A stretch of DNA of 51,451 bases from Candidatus Helarchaeota archaeon (GTDB taxonomy: Archaea; Asgardarchaeota; Lokiarchaeia; Helarchaeales; HEL-GB-A): the NCBI GenBank assembly GCA_013375455.1, contig JABXJT010000032.1:1-51451 (forward strand), read 5' to 3'. The notes beneath the pieces are model-generated. The model saw nothing but the letters and a program-made list of their open reading frames with translations. It did no database searches and had not been told where the DNA came from. This document shows, piece after piece, positions 25,508 through 34,069 of the stretch. The position numbers and the translations under genes are program-made. Every line of letters begins with the position of its first letter. Positions within the stretch are counted from its first letter, which is position 1.

Positions 25508-26155
25508 TTAAGCGTACTTGTACTTCGTCAAGCCGAGGTAAGCGAGCCCAATGACAGCGACCGCAGTCGCTGCTATGGAAGCAACGAGAACTCCAAGGGC
25601 ATTGATTGAACTGGGACTAATGGAGAGTTCGGTGGCACTATTCACAAGATACACGATTGATTGGGCTGCAGTATAGACGAGGATGACCATGGCAATGCCC
25701 CAGCCCCACTCTTGGTCGATGATGAGCCCAACGCCCGCGATAACGGCAAACGCGCCAATCACGAAATTGGTCACCCCAAGGGTTGGGAGCATTGCAGCTA
25801 TGCCAGGCTGGTCATAAAAGATGAGGAAATCATGGAGAAAGGTGATATTAAACAAATCCAAGATTCCCAAAGCGATGACGAATCCGCCAGCTACCATTAG
25901 GATAATCCCATAAAGCCAGCTACCACCTTCACCTTTGGAGAGGTAGCTTTTTAGTCGTTGAATGCTTGATTCTTTTGATACTTTACTTTTTGGAGCAATT
26001 TTTGGTTTTGCAGCCGGTTTAGCTACGGGTTTCGGGGCTGGCTCTTCAGTTGGCTTGGGAGCTGGTTCCTCAGCGGGTGCTGGAGCCGGTTCTTCAGTTA
26101 TCTTTTTGGTTGGCTTGGTCTTTTTCTTGGTTGTTTTTTTCTTTGATTTTGGCAT
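25508..26155 (-). CDS. four-helix membrane protein with a Lys/Pro/Ala/Glu-rich N-terminal tail
   Basis: The first 60 residues are a disordered low-complexity tail. It starts with a lysine-rich block (PKSKKKTTKKKTKPTKK), then repeats of EEPAPKP and KPAAKP. After a short LKSYLSKGEGGSWLYG segment come four hydrophobic helices ending in LAYLGLTKYKYA. The membrane part is a close paralogue of the gene immediately upstream at 26168-26620, which lacks the tail, so the tail was gained or lost after a tandem duplication. The basic tail is probably cytoplasmic and could bind nucleic acid, membrane or a partner. An SD-like AGGAAGGA precedes the ATG at 26155. The function is unknown. Confidence 0.7.
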   Translation of the reverse strand: MPKSKKKTTKKKTKPTKKITEEPAPAPAEEPAPKPTEEPAPKPVAKPAAKPKIAPKSKVSKESSIQRLKSYLSKGEGGSWLYGIILMVAGGFVIALGILDLFNITFLHDFLIFYDQPGIAAMLPTLGVTNFVIGAFAVIAGVGLIIDQEWGWGIAMVILVYTAAQSIVYLVNSATELSISPSSINALGVLVASIAATAVAVIGLAYLGLTKYKYA

Positions 26156-26590
26156 TTTTCATCCTTCCTAAGCGTACTTATACTTCGTCAAGCCGAGGTA
26201 AACGAGCCCAACGGCGGCGACCGCAGTGGCGACGATGGACACGGCAAGAACTCCAACAGTGGTACTAGTTACTATGTATACAATCGATTGTGCTGCAATA
26301 TACACCAGAATGAACATGGAGATGCCCCAAGCCCATTCTTGGTCTTCGATGAGCCCGTAGCCCGCGATAAAGGCAAACGCGCCAATCACGAAATTTGTTA
26401 TCCCCAAAGTGGGAAGCATTGCGGTCCAATCAGTCAAACCCAGAGAGATGAGGAGATCGCTAATAGCATCTATGTTTAATAAATCCAAGACCCCCAGGGC
26501 GATGATGAACGCGCCGGTCGCCATCAAAATGATGCCGTAGAGCCAGCTGCCCCCTTCGCCCTTGGAGGGGAGTCCTTTTAATCTTTTTTT
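25508..26590 (-). repeat. tandem gene duplication (about 430-base direct repeat)
   Basis: The segments 25508-25945 and about 26168-26590 encode homologous four-helix domains. They keep long stretches of matching DNA, clearest at the 3' ends where the same TACTTCGTCAAGCCGAGGTAA occurs with one-base changes around 25517-25540 and 26177-26200. The similar level across the domain suggests a recent duplication or ongoing gene conversion. Confidence 0.75.
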
Positions 26591-26620
26591 TGTCTGTTCT
26601 TCGGTTTCTTGTTTTGGCAT
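26168..26620 (-). CDS. four-helix membrane protein, tandem paralogue
   Basis: This 150-residue protein has a short polar N-terminus (MPKQETEEQTKKRLKGLPSK), then GEGGSWLYGIILMATGAF and three further helices ending in LVYLGLTKYKYA. Both ends of the membrane domain are almost identical to those of the following gene. Shared internal segments include AMLPTLGITNFVIGAF, then DQEW and AAQSIVY. The stop is 12 bases before the next start, so the pair is one transcription unit. AAGGAAGGA precedes the ATG at 26620. No known family was recognised. Confidence 0.7.
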   Translation of the reverse strand: MPKQETEEQTKKRLKGLPSKGEGGSWLYGIILMATGAFIIALGVLDLLNIDAISDLLISLGLTDWTAMLPTLGITNFVIGAFAFIAGYGLIEDQEWAWGISMFILVYIAAQSIVYIVTSTTVGVLAVSIVATAVAAVGLVYLGLTKYKYA

Positions 26621-26633
26621 GTTTATTCCTTCC

Positions 26634-28772
26634 TTATATCTTGAGTTCTCCTGAAAAGTTTGATTTCTTGCGCCGCACTGCGACTACTATGAACGCTACC
26701 GCGATGAGGAGGAACACCAGCTCGAATCCTGGGATCGCGCCGCCTTCCGAGTAAATTTCCACCGATTCTATGTTCGATAGGAGCGTGGCCCCCGTTGCAT
26801 TCACTGCCACGATCTGGTAATATACGACATCTCCCGTGACGCCTACATCTTTATAATACGTCACGCCCGCGCCAACCGTGGTGACGAGCTCGAGCGCTGC
26901 GGCACTCGGACCGCGGTAGATCTCGTAATTCACTTCGTGACTCACGTCATTCCAGTAGAGGTCGATGTCCCCCGTGGGATCGGGGTTCGGGGTGATGTTC
27001 TGTAAGGTCAGCGTTTGCGAGCTGAAGGCGACCCGTGCTAGATAGTAGTACAGATAATCATCGTCGCCATCCCAGTTTATATAATCATTTTTGGTTTGGG
27101 TAATGTACCCTGTTTTTGAAATCTCAACTGCATGCCATCCTATATCCAAGCTAGTGATATTTAAAAAGCCGGTAGCCGAAGTATTTCCGACGACGGAAAT
27201 AGTACCATTTGGAAAGGTAACCCGAACTGTCGCATTAGCAATATTTATGCTCGCATTGTGTAACTCACGAACTTTCACCTCAATGTACCCAAATATCGTG
27301 CCAGCATTGGGCATTAAGAGCACTGTCTTTTCGGTTGTCGTTGTTAAATCCACTCCAGTCACAGTCGTGGTGTTATAACCTGGTGCGCTGGCGATTATCG
27401 TCGCGGTCGTCGTGTTGTCGAGGTTGTCCGCCTGGAAATAACCCCAATTCCCGGTGGAGCCCTCGGCGACTTTCGCGCCACCCTGCCAGATCTGGACTTG
27501 GGCGTTAGGGATGGCAATTGCCGGATTGGTGCTACGGCGCACGAGGGTCTTCAGCGATATTGATGCATCGTCGAGAGGCTGGAGATAATAATATAAGTAA
27601 TCATCGTCGCCGGCCCAATTGATATAATCCATTTTAGTTTGCTGAACATAGCCCACTTTCTGAACGATGACCTCATACCAACCAATCGTGCATCCTGTCA
27701 CATTGAAGAATCCTGCTCCGTTGGTGACCCCACTTTTATGCAACAATCCAGTTTCATCATCTATGACATAAACATAGGCGTTGGAAACAGGAGTTGCATT
27801 GGCATATTTGACCTTTACCTCAATATAGCCCGAATCTGCGGGCTTGGGCGTGAGATAGAAGGTGAGGTAGTCATCATCTCCATTCCAGTTAATGTAGTCA
27901 GACTTGTTTTGTGAATAGTATCCGACTTTGGAAGCTTGTATTGTCCACCAACCGATGCCAAGCCCCGTGACATTGACCTTCCCCTGCGCATTTGTGTAAC
28001 CGCTGGAAGTGACCGTTTGAGTCGTCTGATTGAACGCCTTAACGAGAGCGCCAGAAAGGGGGACGCTGGCATTATCTTTCACAGTACATTCAATCCAGCC
28101 AGAGTTCGGAGGGTAGGCAACGAGATAGAACGTCAGATAGTCGTCATCTCCGTTCCAGTTGATGTAGTCATTCTTACTCTGCGGGATACGCCCGGGATAG
28201 GATACTGTGACGCGGTGCCAGCCGATGTACAAGCCGGTGACGTTTGCCACCCCCGTACCTAAAGTGGTGCCTGACCAAACTAAAATATCATTGTCATCAT
28301 AACATTTCACATAAGCGCCGCTAAACAGGGATGAATCCTCACTTCTTCTGACGGTCACTTCGATAAAACCGCTATCCGCGGGCATTGGGTCGAGATTGAA
28401 GGTGAGGTAGTCGTCATCGCCATCCCAGTTGATAAAGTCGGACTTGTTTTGGGAATAGTAGCCAACTTTGGAGACTTTGACATAGTGCCATCCAATATTT
28501 AAGTTAGTAAAGTTAGTGAAGCCAGTTGTATCGGTATATTGCAAGGCTGTTCCGGTCCCAGTAAGTTGGACCGTGGCACTGCTGATGGGATTGCCATTTT
28601 CGGAATTATACACTCTAACTTCGATGTAGCCTGTTTGGGCTGCTTGGATTGGTGCGGAATCAATAGTTGCTGCGTTCTGCTGTGGAATGATGGCGATAGC
28701 AAGAAAGCCCGTTGTACAAAGGAGTAAACACGTTATTAAGCCGATTAAAAGTCTAGTTTTTTTCATTGTCAT
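26634..28772 (-). CDS. surface protein with six Ig-like (carboxypeptidase-regulatory-like) repeats and a PGF-type membrane anchor
   Basis: The 712-residue protein starts with a signal peptide (TRLLIGLITCLLLCTTGFLA). Six repeats of about 85-95 residues follow. Each has the carboxypeptidase regulatory-like pattern G-x-I-E-V-x-V, P-x-x-x-A-x-V, a G-x-x-x-x-T-x-L-x-I-G-W turn and K-x-G-Y. Five of them end in I-N-W-x-G-D-D-D-Y-L. A fibronectin-III-like domain follows (about 590-670). The C-terminus is IPGFELVFLLIAVAFIVVAV then RRKK, which resembles the PGF-CTERM signal processed by archaeosortases, although nine extra residues follow the basic cluster. It should be an S-layer-associated or surface-bound adhesive or structural protein. 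The ATG at 28772 or 28766 is the start. The GC content appears higher than in neighbouring genes. Confidence 0.82.
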   Translation of the reverse strand: MTMKKTRLLIGLITCLLLCTTGFLAIAIIPQQNAATIDSAPIQAAQTGYIEVRVYNSENGNPISSATVQLTGTGTALQYTDTTGFTNFTNLNIGWHYVKVSKVGYYSQNKSDFINWDGDDDYLTFNLDPMPADSGFIEVTVRRSEDSSLFSGAYVKCYDDNDILVWSGTTLGTGVANVTGLYIGWHRVTVSYPGRIPQSKNDYINWNGDDDYLTFYLVAYPPNSGWIECTVKDNASVPLSGALVKAFNQTTQTVTSSGYTNAQGKVNVTGLGIGWWTIQASKVGYYSQNKSDYINWNGDDDYLTFYLTPKPADSGYIEVKVKYANATPVSNAYVYVIDDETGLLHKSGVTNGAGFFNVTGCTIGWYEVIVQKVGYVQQTKMDYINWAGDDDYLYYYLQPLDDASISLKTLVRRSTNPAIAIPNAQVQIWQGGAKVAEGSTGNWGYFQADNLDNTTTATIIASAPGYNTTTVTGVDLTTTTEKTVLLMPNAGTIFGYIEVKVRELHNASINIANATVRVTFPNGTISVVGNTSATGFLNITSLDIGWHAVEISKTGYITQTKNDYINWDGDDDYLYYYLARVAFSSQTLTLQNITPNPDPTGDIDLYWNDVSHEVNYEIYRGPSAAALELVTTVGAGVTYYKDVGVTGDVVYYQIVAVNATGATLLSNIESVEIYSEGGAIPGFELVFLLIAVAFIVVAVRRKKSNFSGELKI

Positions 28773-28818
28773 TACCTTTTACTGTAAAAAAAAGGGTAAG
28801 ATTTCTACGACGTATTTC

Positions 28819-28829
28819 TATTTAAAGAT
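28819..28829 (+). promoter_or_regulatory. TATA-like box upstream of the first acyl-CoA synthetase alpha gene
   Basis: TATTTAAAGA in the 128-base divergent region is a candidate TATA box. It would give a leader of roughly 45-55 bases for the gene starting at 28901. The assignment is by composition and position only. Confidence 0.3.
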
Positions 28830-28900
28830 AAGTGCAATAAGGAGTCCAAGCCTATTTCAATCTAGAAAAGATAAAATAGGCAATCTGAAGATTTTTGTCT

Positions 28901-30289
28901 ATGGGAAATTTAAAGTTCTTTTTCAATCCTCGATCCATTGCAATCATTGGGGCAAGCGAGACACCAGGCTTTGGGATGTTAACGACGCAATATCTGCTCG
29001 ATTCGGAATTTAATGCATATCCAGTTCATATAAAACGAGAGAGTGTGTTTGGGCATAAAGCTTACAAGAATATTCGAGATATTCCGGAGGAGATTGAGGT
29101 GGCAATCATCATCGTGCCTTCGCCGCACGTGCTTGGGGCAGTCCAAGATTCCATAGAAAAAGGCGTGAAAGGAATCATCATTGAAAGTGCGGGATTTGCA
29201 GAAACAGGACGGGAGGACTTCCGCGAAATCCAGCAGCAGATCGCTGCGTTAGCAAGGGAGACTGGTGTTAGAATCATAGGGCCGAATTGTTTAGGAGTTT
29301 CGAATATGCACAATAAATTCACTTCGGCTGAAACCGATTTTTCAGAAGTACGGGAGGGGAACGTTTCTATTATTGCGCAATCGGGTGTCCTTGGAAATAT
29401 CATCCTAGATTGGGCGTTTCACGAAGGAATAAGATTTTCAAAAGTAATTACTCTGGGGAATAAGGTGGACGTGGATGAGGTTGATTGTTTAGAATATTTG
29501 AAGGATGACGCCTCAACAGAAGTGATTTGTCTATATTTAGAAGATATTCGGGACCAGAAACGGTTTCTCAAGATCGCCAGTGAAACCACGAAAATCAAAC
29601 CAATTCTGGTTGTCAAGAGCGGGCGGACCGCTTCTGGAGCAAAAGCCGCTTTGAGTCATACCGCTAGTATAGCCGGAGATGATCAATTATACGATGCTAT
29701 CTTCAAGCAATCGGGAGTGATTCGAGCGGTTGATTTCTATGAGATGTTTGATTGCGCGAAGGGGTTCTCAATGCAACCCCTTCCGAAAGGAAATCGGGTG
29801 GCAATCCTCACCGCGTCCGGTAGCTTGGGGATTTTGGCGAGTGATGAACTTGAGAAGCAAGGGCTGGTCCTCGCCCATCTTTCAGAGAACACCGTTAAAA
29901 AAATGAAGAGAAACGCGCCAGATTGGGTGTCGCTGAAGAATCCGGTCGATGTCGGGCCAGCTCAGATAGAAATAATAAATGATTGCATGAGAGCCTTGCT
30001 CCGGGAGGAAAACGTGGACGCCCTACTCTGGATTCAGATCATTCCCGAGGGAGTTATCAAAATGTTGGGGATAGCGAAATTGCCCCTGCCTGGACGACTT
30101 GTCCGAAAGTTCGGTACTCCCAGCGGAAAACCGGTTATTGTGAATACCTTCAGTAGTCCTTGGTTGAAGAAGATGTTACACCAAGCCTTGGATAAATACA
30201 ATATTCCCATCACTATTTCGATTCAGAATGCGGTGAAAATGCTTGCAAAAATGCTCCAGTATCGAAAATACAAGTCGAAATTTACATGA
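28901..30289 (+). CDS. ADP-forming acyl-CoA synthetase, alpha subunit (copy 1)
   Basis: The 462-residue protein has the CoA-binding Rossmann domain (SIAIIGASETPGFGM near residue 12), then the succinyl-CoA-synthetase-like domain with GPNCLGVSN, AQSGVLGN and LSHTASIAGDDQLYDA. The phosphohistidine candidate is His253. This matches the alpha chain of archaeal NDP-forming acyl-CoA synthetases, which convert acyl-CoA, ADP and phosphate to acid, CoA and ATP. An ATP-grasp beta chain is required but none is encoded next to it or elsewhere in the window, so it must be supplied from another locus. The ATG at 28901 is preferred over the TTG two codons upstream. The substrate acyl group is unknown. Confidence 0.85.
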   Translation: MGNLKFFFNPRSIAIIGASETPGFGMLTTQYLLDSEFNAYPVHIKRESVFGHKAYKNIRDIPEEIEVAIIIVPSPHVLGAVQDSIEKGVKGIIIESAGFAETGREDFREIQQQIAALARETGVRIIGPNCLGVSNMHNKFTSAETDFSEVREGNVSIIAQSGVLGNIILDWAFHEGIRFSKVITLGNKVDVDEVDCLEYLKDDASTEVICLYLEDIRDQKRFLKIASETTKIKPILVVKSGRTASGAKAALSHTASIAGDDQLYDAIFKQSGVIRAVDFYEMFDCAKGFSMQPLPKGNRVAILTASGSLGILASDELEKQGLVLAHLSENTVKKMKRNAPDWVSLKNPVDVGPAQIEIINDCMRALLREENVDALLWIQIIPEGVIKMLGIAKLPLPGRLVRKFGTPSGKPVIVNTFSSPWLKKMLHQALDKYNIPITISIQNAVKMLAKMLQYRKYKSKFT

Positions 30290-30373
30290 ATTGAAGTAAA
30301 TTTGTTAAAAAAACGCTTTTATTTGAGTTATCCGATAGAGAATATGAGTTAGTTCATAGGTAGATGATTCGAG

Positions 30374-31003
30374 ATGAGCGAGCAAATTAGTGCCCTCGAG
30401 AAGGCGATCATTGAAATTGAGCCGGACAACGCAGAAACGATTGCAAAAGAGCTCGTGGAAGCTAACGTTAATCCGAAAGAGCTGGTCACGGCAATTTCGA
30501 GAGCCTTAGTAGTCGTGGGGAAAAAATTTCAAGATGAAGAATATTATTTACCTGAATTGGTAATGGCTGGAGAGATTTCAAAGTCCATTCTTGCAATTGC
30601 TGACCCCATACTTAAAAGTGCAGAAAGTGGTCCAAAAATTTCCATCGTTGTGGGAACAGTACAGGGAGATCTTCACGATTTGGGCAAGAATATTTTTGTA
30701 ACTTTCGCTAGCAGCGCCGGGTTCAACGTGGTGGACTTAGGGAATGATGTCCCCACTGATACTTTTATAGAGGCTGTCAAAAACGAAAACGCAAGGGTGT
30801 TGGGATTGTCCTGCTTACTTACGGCCACGGATAAAGAACTCTCGAAAGTCATAGAGGCATTAAAGAAAGAAAATCTTCGTGATAAGGTGATGGTAATCAT
30901 TGGAGGAGCGGCGATCACTGAGGAACTCGTGAAAGAAATTGGCGGGGACGCATTTGCCCCGGATGCAATCACGGGGTTGGAACAAATAAAAGAGTGGTTA
31001 TAA
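30374..31003 (+). CDS. corrinoid (B12-binding) protein of the methyltransferase type
   Basis: The 209 residues comprise an N-terminal four-helix cap (about 1-85) and a C-terminal Rossmann B12 domain. The latter has VQGDLHDLGKN, in which D99-x-H101-x-x-G104 supplies the lower-axial histidine. It also has the later GLSCLLTAT and IIGGAAIT loops. Such MtbC/MtaC-type proteins carry a methyl group between a substrate methyltransferase and a CoM or tetrahydropterin methyltransferase. No partner methyltransferase is present in the window. Instead, the stop overlaps the SD of a seven-helix membrane protein gene, and a longin/winged-helix gene follows. It may thus serve a remote methyltransferase or an unexplored signalling role. 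Confidence 0.88.
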   Translation: MSEQISALEKAIIEIEPDNAETIAKELVEANVNPKELVTAISRALVVVGKKFQDEEYYLPELVMAGEISKSILAIADPILKSAESGPKISIVVGTVQGDLHDLGKNIFVTFASSAGFNVVDLGNDVPTDTFIEAVKNENARVLGLSCLLTATDKELSKVIEALKKENLRDKVMVIIGGAAITEELVKEIGGDAFAPDAITGLEQIKEWL

Positions 31004-31010
31004 AGGAGGA
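31003..31010 (+). promoter_or_regulatory. strong SD that fixes a TTG start
   Basis: AAGGAGGA overlaps the last base of the corrinoid gene's stop codon and lies six bases before the TTG at 31017. It is the strongest SD seen in the window and supports translational coupling of the two genes. Confidence 0.75.
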
Positions 31011-31016
31011 TTTAAA

Positions 31017-31697
31017 TTGACTTTAGGAACTTATGATTGGATTGCAATTGGATGTTGGATTGTTGTAGTGATTCTTACTGCTGGAATTTTTATTACACTA
31101 TTTTTAAAATACCTAAAATATCCAGAAAAAGTAAAGAATCGATTGGCTTTCTGCTTAGTTTTTTTATTTCTAGCTATTGGACGATGTCTCCTAATCTATT
31201 TTGACTTTTTCTTAGTGGAACTGGATGCTACCAGATATGATGAATTCATAATGATGTATAAAATTGCTACACTCTTTCAACTAATGGGAATAGGATTTCT
31301 CATCGTCGTCTCTGAATATGCTGTATTTAAGGGTAAAGATTTTTTTGTATTTTTTATTGGATTTACAATTGTATTGCTGATAGGCTTGCTCGTCCAAGAT
31401 TTTGTAATGACCCAAAATATTACCGTTGGTGCTTTAGGTTTTGTAGCTTTCATCCCGGTCAGTTGGATTTACTTGATGAGAAAATTACCCCAAACCAGAA
31501 ATAAGATACTAATGATTCTAATGGGATTCATCATTTATGGAGGAGGATTACTCCTTATTTCTGCGGGTGTGGTCCCTATAGTGGAGGAAATTTTGCCAAT
31601 ATCTGTTCATGAAATCTACTTAATTAGTCCCCTCATCCAAATACCTGGACTCCTTATTCTAGCATTAGGAATTAAAAGAATGTACTTCGTTGATTGA
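31017..31697 (+). CDS. seven-helix membrane protein of unknown function
   Basis: This 226-residue protein starts at TTG, supported by AAGGAGGA six bases upstream. It has seven hydrophobic segments, roughly 8-30, 44-64, 83-103, 108-128, 135-152, 162-182 and 195-222. An acidic loop, ELDATRYDEF, follows helix 2. The seventh segment lacks the Schiff-base lysine expected of rhodopsins. No transporter or enzyme motif is seen. It lies 13 bases after the corrinoid gene and 14 bases before the longin/winged-helix gene, so all three are very likely one operon. It could be a membrane sensor or anchor for that system, which is inference. Confidence 0.7.
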   Translation: MTLGTYDWIAIGCWIVVVILTAGIFITLFLKYLKYPEKVKNRLAFCLVFLFLAIGRCLLIYFDFFLVELDATRYDEFIMMYKIATLFQLMGIGFLIVVSEYAVFKGKDFFVFFIGFTIVLLIGLLVQDFVMTQNITVGALGFVAFIPVSWIYLMRKLPQTRNKILMILMGFIIYGGGLLLISAGVVPIVEEILPISVHEIYLISPLIQIPGLLILALGIKRMYFVD

Positions 31698-31711
31698 GGA
31701 ATTAATGAAGA

Positions 31712-32794
31712 ATGATTTATTATATCTTTTTTATTCATAAGCAACGGGGATTAAACTTATTACAACATAGTTTTTCAGGGAGTAAGCTAGATATCGATCT
31801 AGTTTCGGGTTTCATTTCGGCTATAATTTCTTTTATTAACCAACTATATCCCCCAACGGAAGATATAGAGCAAGAAAAATTAATTAGAACTATAGATCGG
31901 GGCGATTTTAAGATTTTAATTGAATCTAGCGAAAACGTGATGGGTATATTATTTGTGAATATAGAAAAAGTTGAAGTTCGCCTTAAATTACGCGAGATTC
32001 TATTATTATTCGAAGATACATTTGATTTTAAATTATGGGATGGAACGATAGATATTGAGAAATTTGAATCTTTTAAGGAAATTATTTTCAAAAAGTTCGC
32101 AAGTGAAATCATCCAGATTTCAGATGTCCCGCTCTTGACTCCATCGTTGGAGGAATTTCTCGCGACCCATGACGAGCTAGACCTTCTAGGGGAGAGCGAC
32201 CTCTCAGTAGGGTTGATCGAATTGCTCTCGAAAATTGACGGGACGGCCGACGTTCAGGAAATTGCTAATCGCATGGAAATTTCTGCCGATGAAGTCCTTG
32301 CCAGAATTGGATATTTATTTGAGTTAGGGGAGTTTATCACGATTGAATCCCCCGTTCACGAGACGGACATTTTCGTGCTCACACCAGAAGCTATGCCCAT
32401 CTTTCGGCGCGATACATACGAGCGAGAAACGATTATCAATCTATTTGGGAATGAAGGAATTGATATCCTGCTGAATATTGATGGTTCTCGGAGCGTCCAA
32501 GGAATTCAGGGAAAAACTTATATCGATCTCGAAAATATTAAGGAAGTTTTAAAGTTTTGCTATGCAGAACAATTGGTTAAACGGGTTCGAGTACATCCAA
32601 TAATTAAAGCAGTCGTGGAAATCGAGAGTTTTACGGATGATGCGGAACTCGCTAGAATATTTGGAAAAATTCTACGATTGTGCGATGGAAAGCACTCTCT
32701 TCGAGAAATTGCTAAAAATTTGCGCGTTCCCCAATCCGTTATTACTGATTTTCTCGTGCTAATGGGTGATCAGGTGGGATGGGAACGGAAGTAG
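31712..32794 (+). CDS. longin-like domain protein with C-terminal winged-helix repeats
   Basis: Residues 1-130 of 360 form the same longin-like domain as the transporter C-terminus at 12156-13760. It runs IYYIFFIHKQRGLNLLQHSF, then LVSGFISAIISFINQL, TIDRGDFKILIESSENVMGILF and a C-terminal helix with LKLREILLLFEDTF. Residues 170-360 carry three small helical units of winged-helix type, each with a pattern like L-L-S-K-I-D-G-x-x-x-V-x-E-I-A-x-x-x-x-I-S. These suggest DNA or protein binding. It ends the corrinoid - membrane protein operon and converges on trm1. It may be a regulator that receives a signal through the longin domain; direct evidence is lacking. The ATG at 31712 follows GAGGA by about 11 bases. 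Confidence 0.72.
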   Translation: MIYYIFFIHKQRGLNLLQHSFSGSKLDIDLVSGFISAIISFINQLYPPTEDIEQEKLIRTIDRGDFKILIESSENVMGILFVNIEKVEVRLKLREILLLFEDTFDFKLWDGTIDIEKFESFKEIIFKKFASEIIQISDVPLLTPSLEEFLATHDELDLLGESDLSVGLIELLSKIDGTADVQEIANRMEISADEVLARIGYLFELGEFITIESPVHETDIFVLTPEAMPIFRRDTYERETIINLFGNEGIDILLNIDGSRSVQGIQGKTYIDLENIKEVLKFCYAEQLVKRVRVHPIIKAVVEIESFTDDAELARIFGKILRLCDGKHSLREIAKNLRVPQSVITDFLVLMGDQVGWERK

Positions 32795-32795
32795 G

Positions 32796-33986
32796 TTATT
32801 TATATTCATTGAATTTTTTGATTGTTTCCGCAATTTGAGCCCGAGATGCGTTTGTTCGGATTGAAACTCTCGAAAAATGGGTTCGAGATGCAAAAAATCC
32901 TTGGCTTTGAAGATCTCCAAGTAGTTCTGGCATAGGTATTGCGCTCAATTTGTACTGTCTGCAGATCCTATGGACGTTATGATAAGTTAATGGGCCTGAA
33001 GCTTCCTCAAGAATGAATTGGAGCATTTTTTTTATGCGTTTTTTGGTTCTTAAATGCATTTGAGCATTTTCAGATAATACTCTCTCACAAAAAGCAGTGT
33101 CATATAGTGCTCCTAACCACAGGGGACCAGCATGATCAAGTGAAGTCCCGCAATCAGGACAATTTGAGCCCAATGATAGCAAATTCTTCGTTGAGGAGCG
33201 GTAATCGCACTTAAAACAATGTACAATATATCCAAGCTCTTGAAGCGTAGCGTCTGCTTTGAGGGCCCCTGATTGGAGCAATGCATAAACCCGAATGTAA
33301 TGGTCAATACTATAACAAAGGATGGGTGTAATACCTATCTCGTACTTCGCTGCAGTTGTGATTAACGCATTAAGACATAAGCGAACCGCCAATTCATGGC
33401 AATATTCCGTTCGGAGGGGTTTCCCCCCATATTTTCGCAAACACGCTGCAGGAGTGACCCCGCAAAGTGGTGCCATATCGGTAGCGGTCAAGCAAATCAG
33501 GCCCGTTTTCATTTTTAACGCCCGAATCGCTGAATCAATGAAACGAGTGGGAGAACCAAATGGATCTATGTCAATTACGTCAGCTCGTTGCCCACGCTTG
33601 GCAAATTTGTTGAGAAAGACAATTGCGTCAGTATTTTGAATCTCTATAAGACCGGATAAATGGTTCAATCTTAAATTATGCTCCATCAAAGTGTAAGCCT
33701 GGAGAGACACATCATTTAAAATAATTCTATGGATGTTGGTGAGTTCCAATTGGAAGCGGATCCCCCGAACGCCCGTGGCAGCGAGGGGAAGCAGAATAGT
33801 AAGTGGATCATTATGAGAAGCTTGATAGGTTTTGACGGCTAATATTGCTACATCACGATTTAGCTCCATGAGGAAGTTATAGAAGACAGGCGCTTCGGTG
33901 GGAACGCGGTATTGGTTCATGTCAGGAATATGAAGGTGAGCTGCCCCTTCAGTAATGGAGATCAGTGGAAAAGAGAAATTCGCCAT
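32796..33986 (-). CDS. trm1: tRNA (guanine-26-N2)-dimethyltransferase
   Basis: Trm1 transfers one or two methyl groups from S-adenosylmethionine to N2 of guanine 26 in tRNA. The 396-residue protein has the expected archaeal length. The SAM-binding Rossmann core includes LPLAATGVRGIRF near residue 66, DIDPFGSPTRFID (139-151) with the D-P-F-G catalytic motif, and CLTATDMAPLCG. The C-terminal half has YSIDHYIRVY, the cysteine pairs CFKC and CPDC for zinc, and the GPLWLG signature of Trm1. The start is ATG at 33986. It is a single gene convergent with the longin/winged-helix gene and divergent from the QueG-like gene. Confidence 0.93.
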   Translation of the reverse strand: MANFSFPLISITEGAAHLHIPDMNQYRVPTEAPVFYNFLMELNRDVAILAVKTYQASHNDPLTILLPLAATGVRGIRFQLELTNIHRIILNDVSLQAYTLMEHNLRLNHLSGLIEIQNTDAIVFLNKFAKRGQRADVIDIDPFGSPTRFIDSAIRALKMKTGLICLTATDMAPLCGVTPAACLRKYGGKPLRTEYCHELAVRLCLNALITTAAKYEIGITPILCYSIDHYIRVYALLQSGALKADATLQELGYIVHCFKCDYRSSTKNLLSLGSNCPDCGTSLDHAGPLWLGALYDTAFCERVLSENAQMHLRTKKRIKKMLQFILEEASGPLTYHNVHRICRQYKLSAIPMPELLGDLQSQGFFASRTHFSRVSIRTNASRAQIAETIKKFNEYK

Positions 33987-34069
33987 TTTATTGAACCAAA
34001 TAATCTTGTACTTGTGTTATATTTTTTAATCCAAAATAATTTTTAATTGTTTATCCGAAATAGTTCTTT

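Noticed and set aside
31017..31697. Seven-helix protein as a possible rhodopsin, given carotenoid-type enzymes elsewhere in the window
   Set aside because: The seventh helix lacks the lysine needed to bind retinal and no retinal-cleaving enzyme is present.
28895..32794. Methanogenic or methylotrophic methyltransferase operon around the corrinoid protein
   Set aside because: No MtaB/MttB/MtbA-type methyltransferase or activator gene is present on either side.
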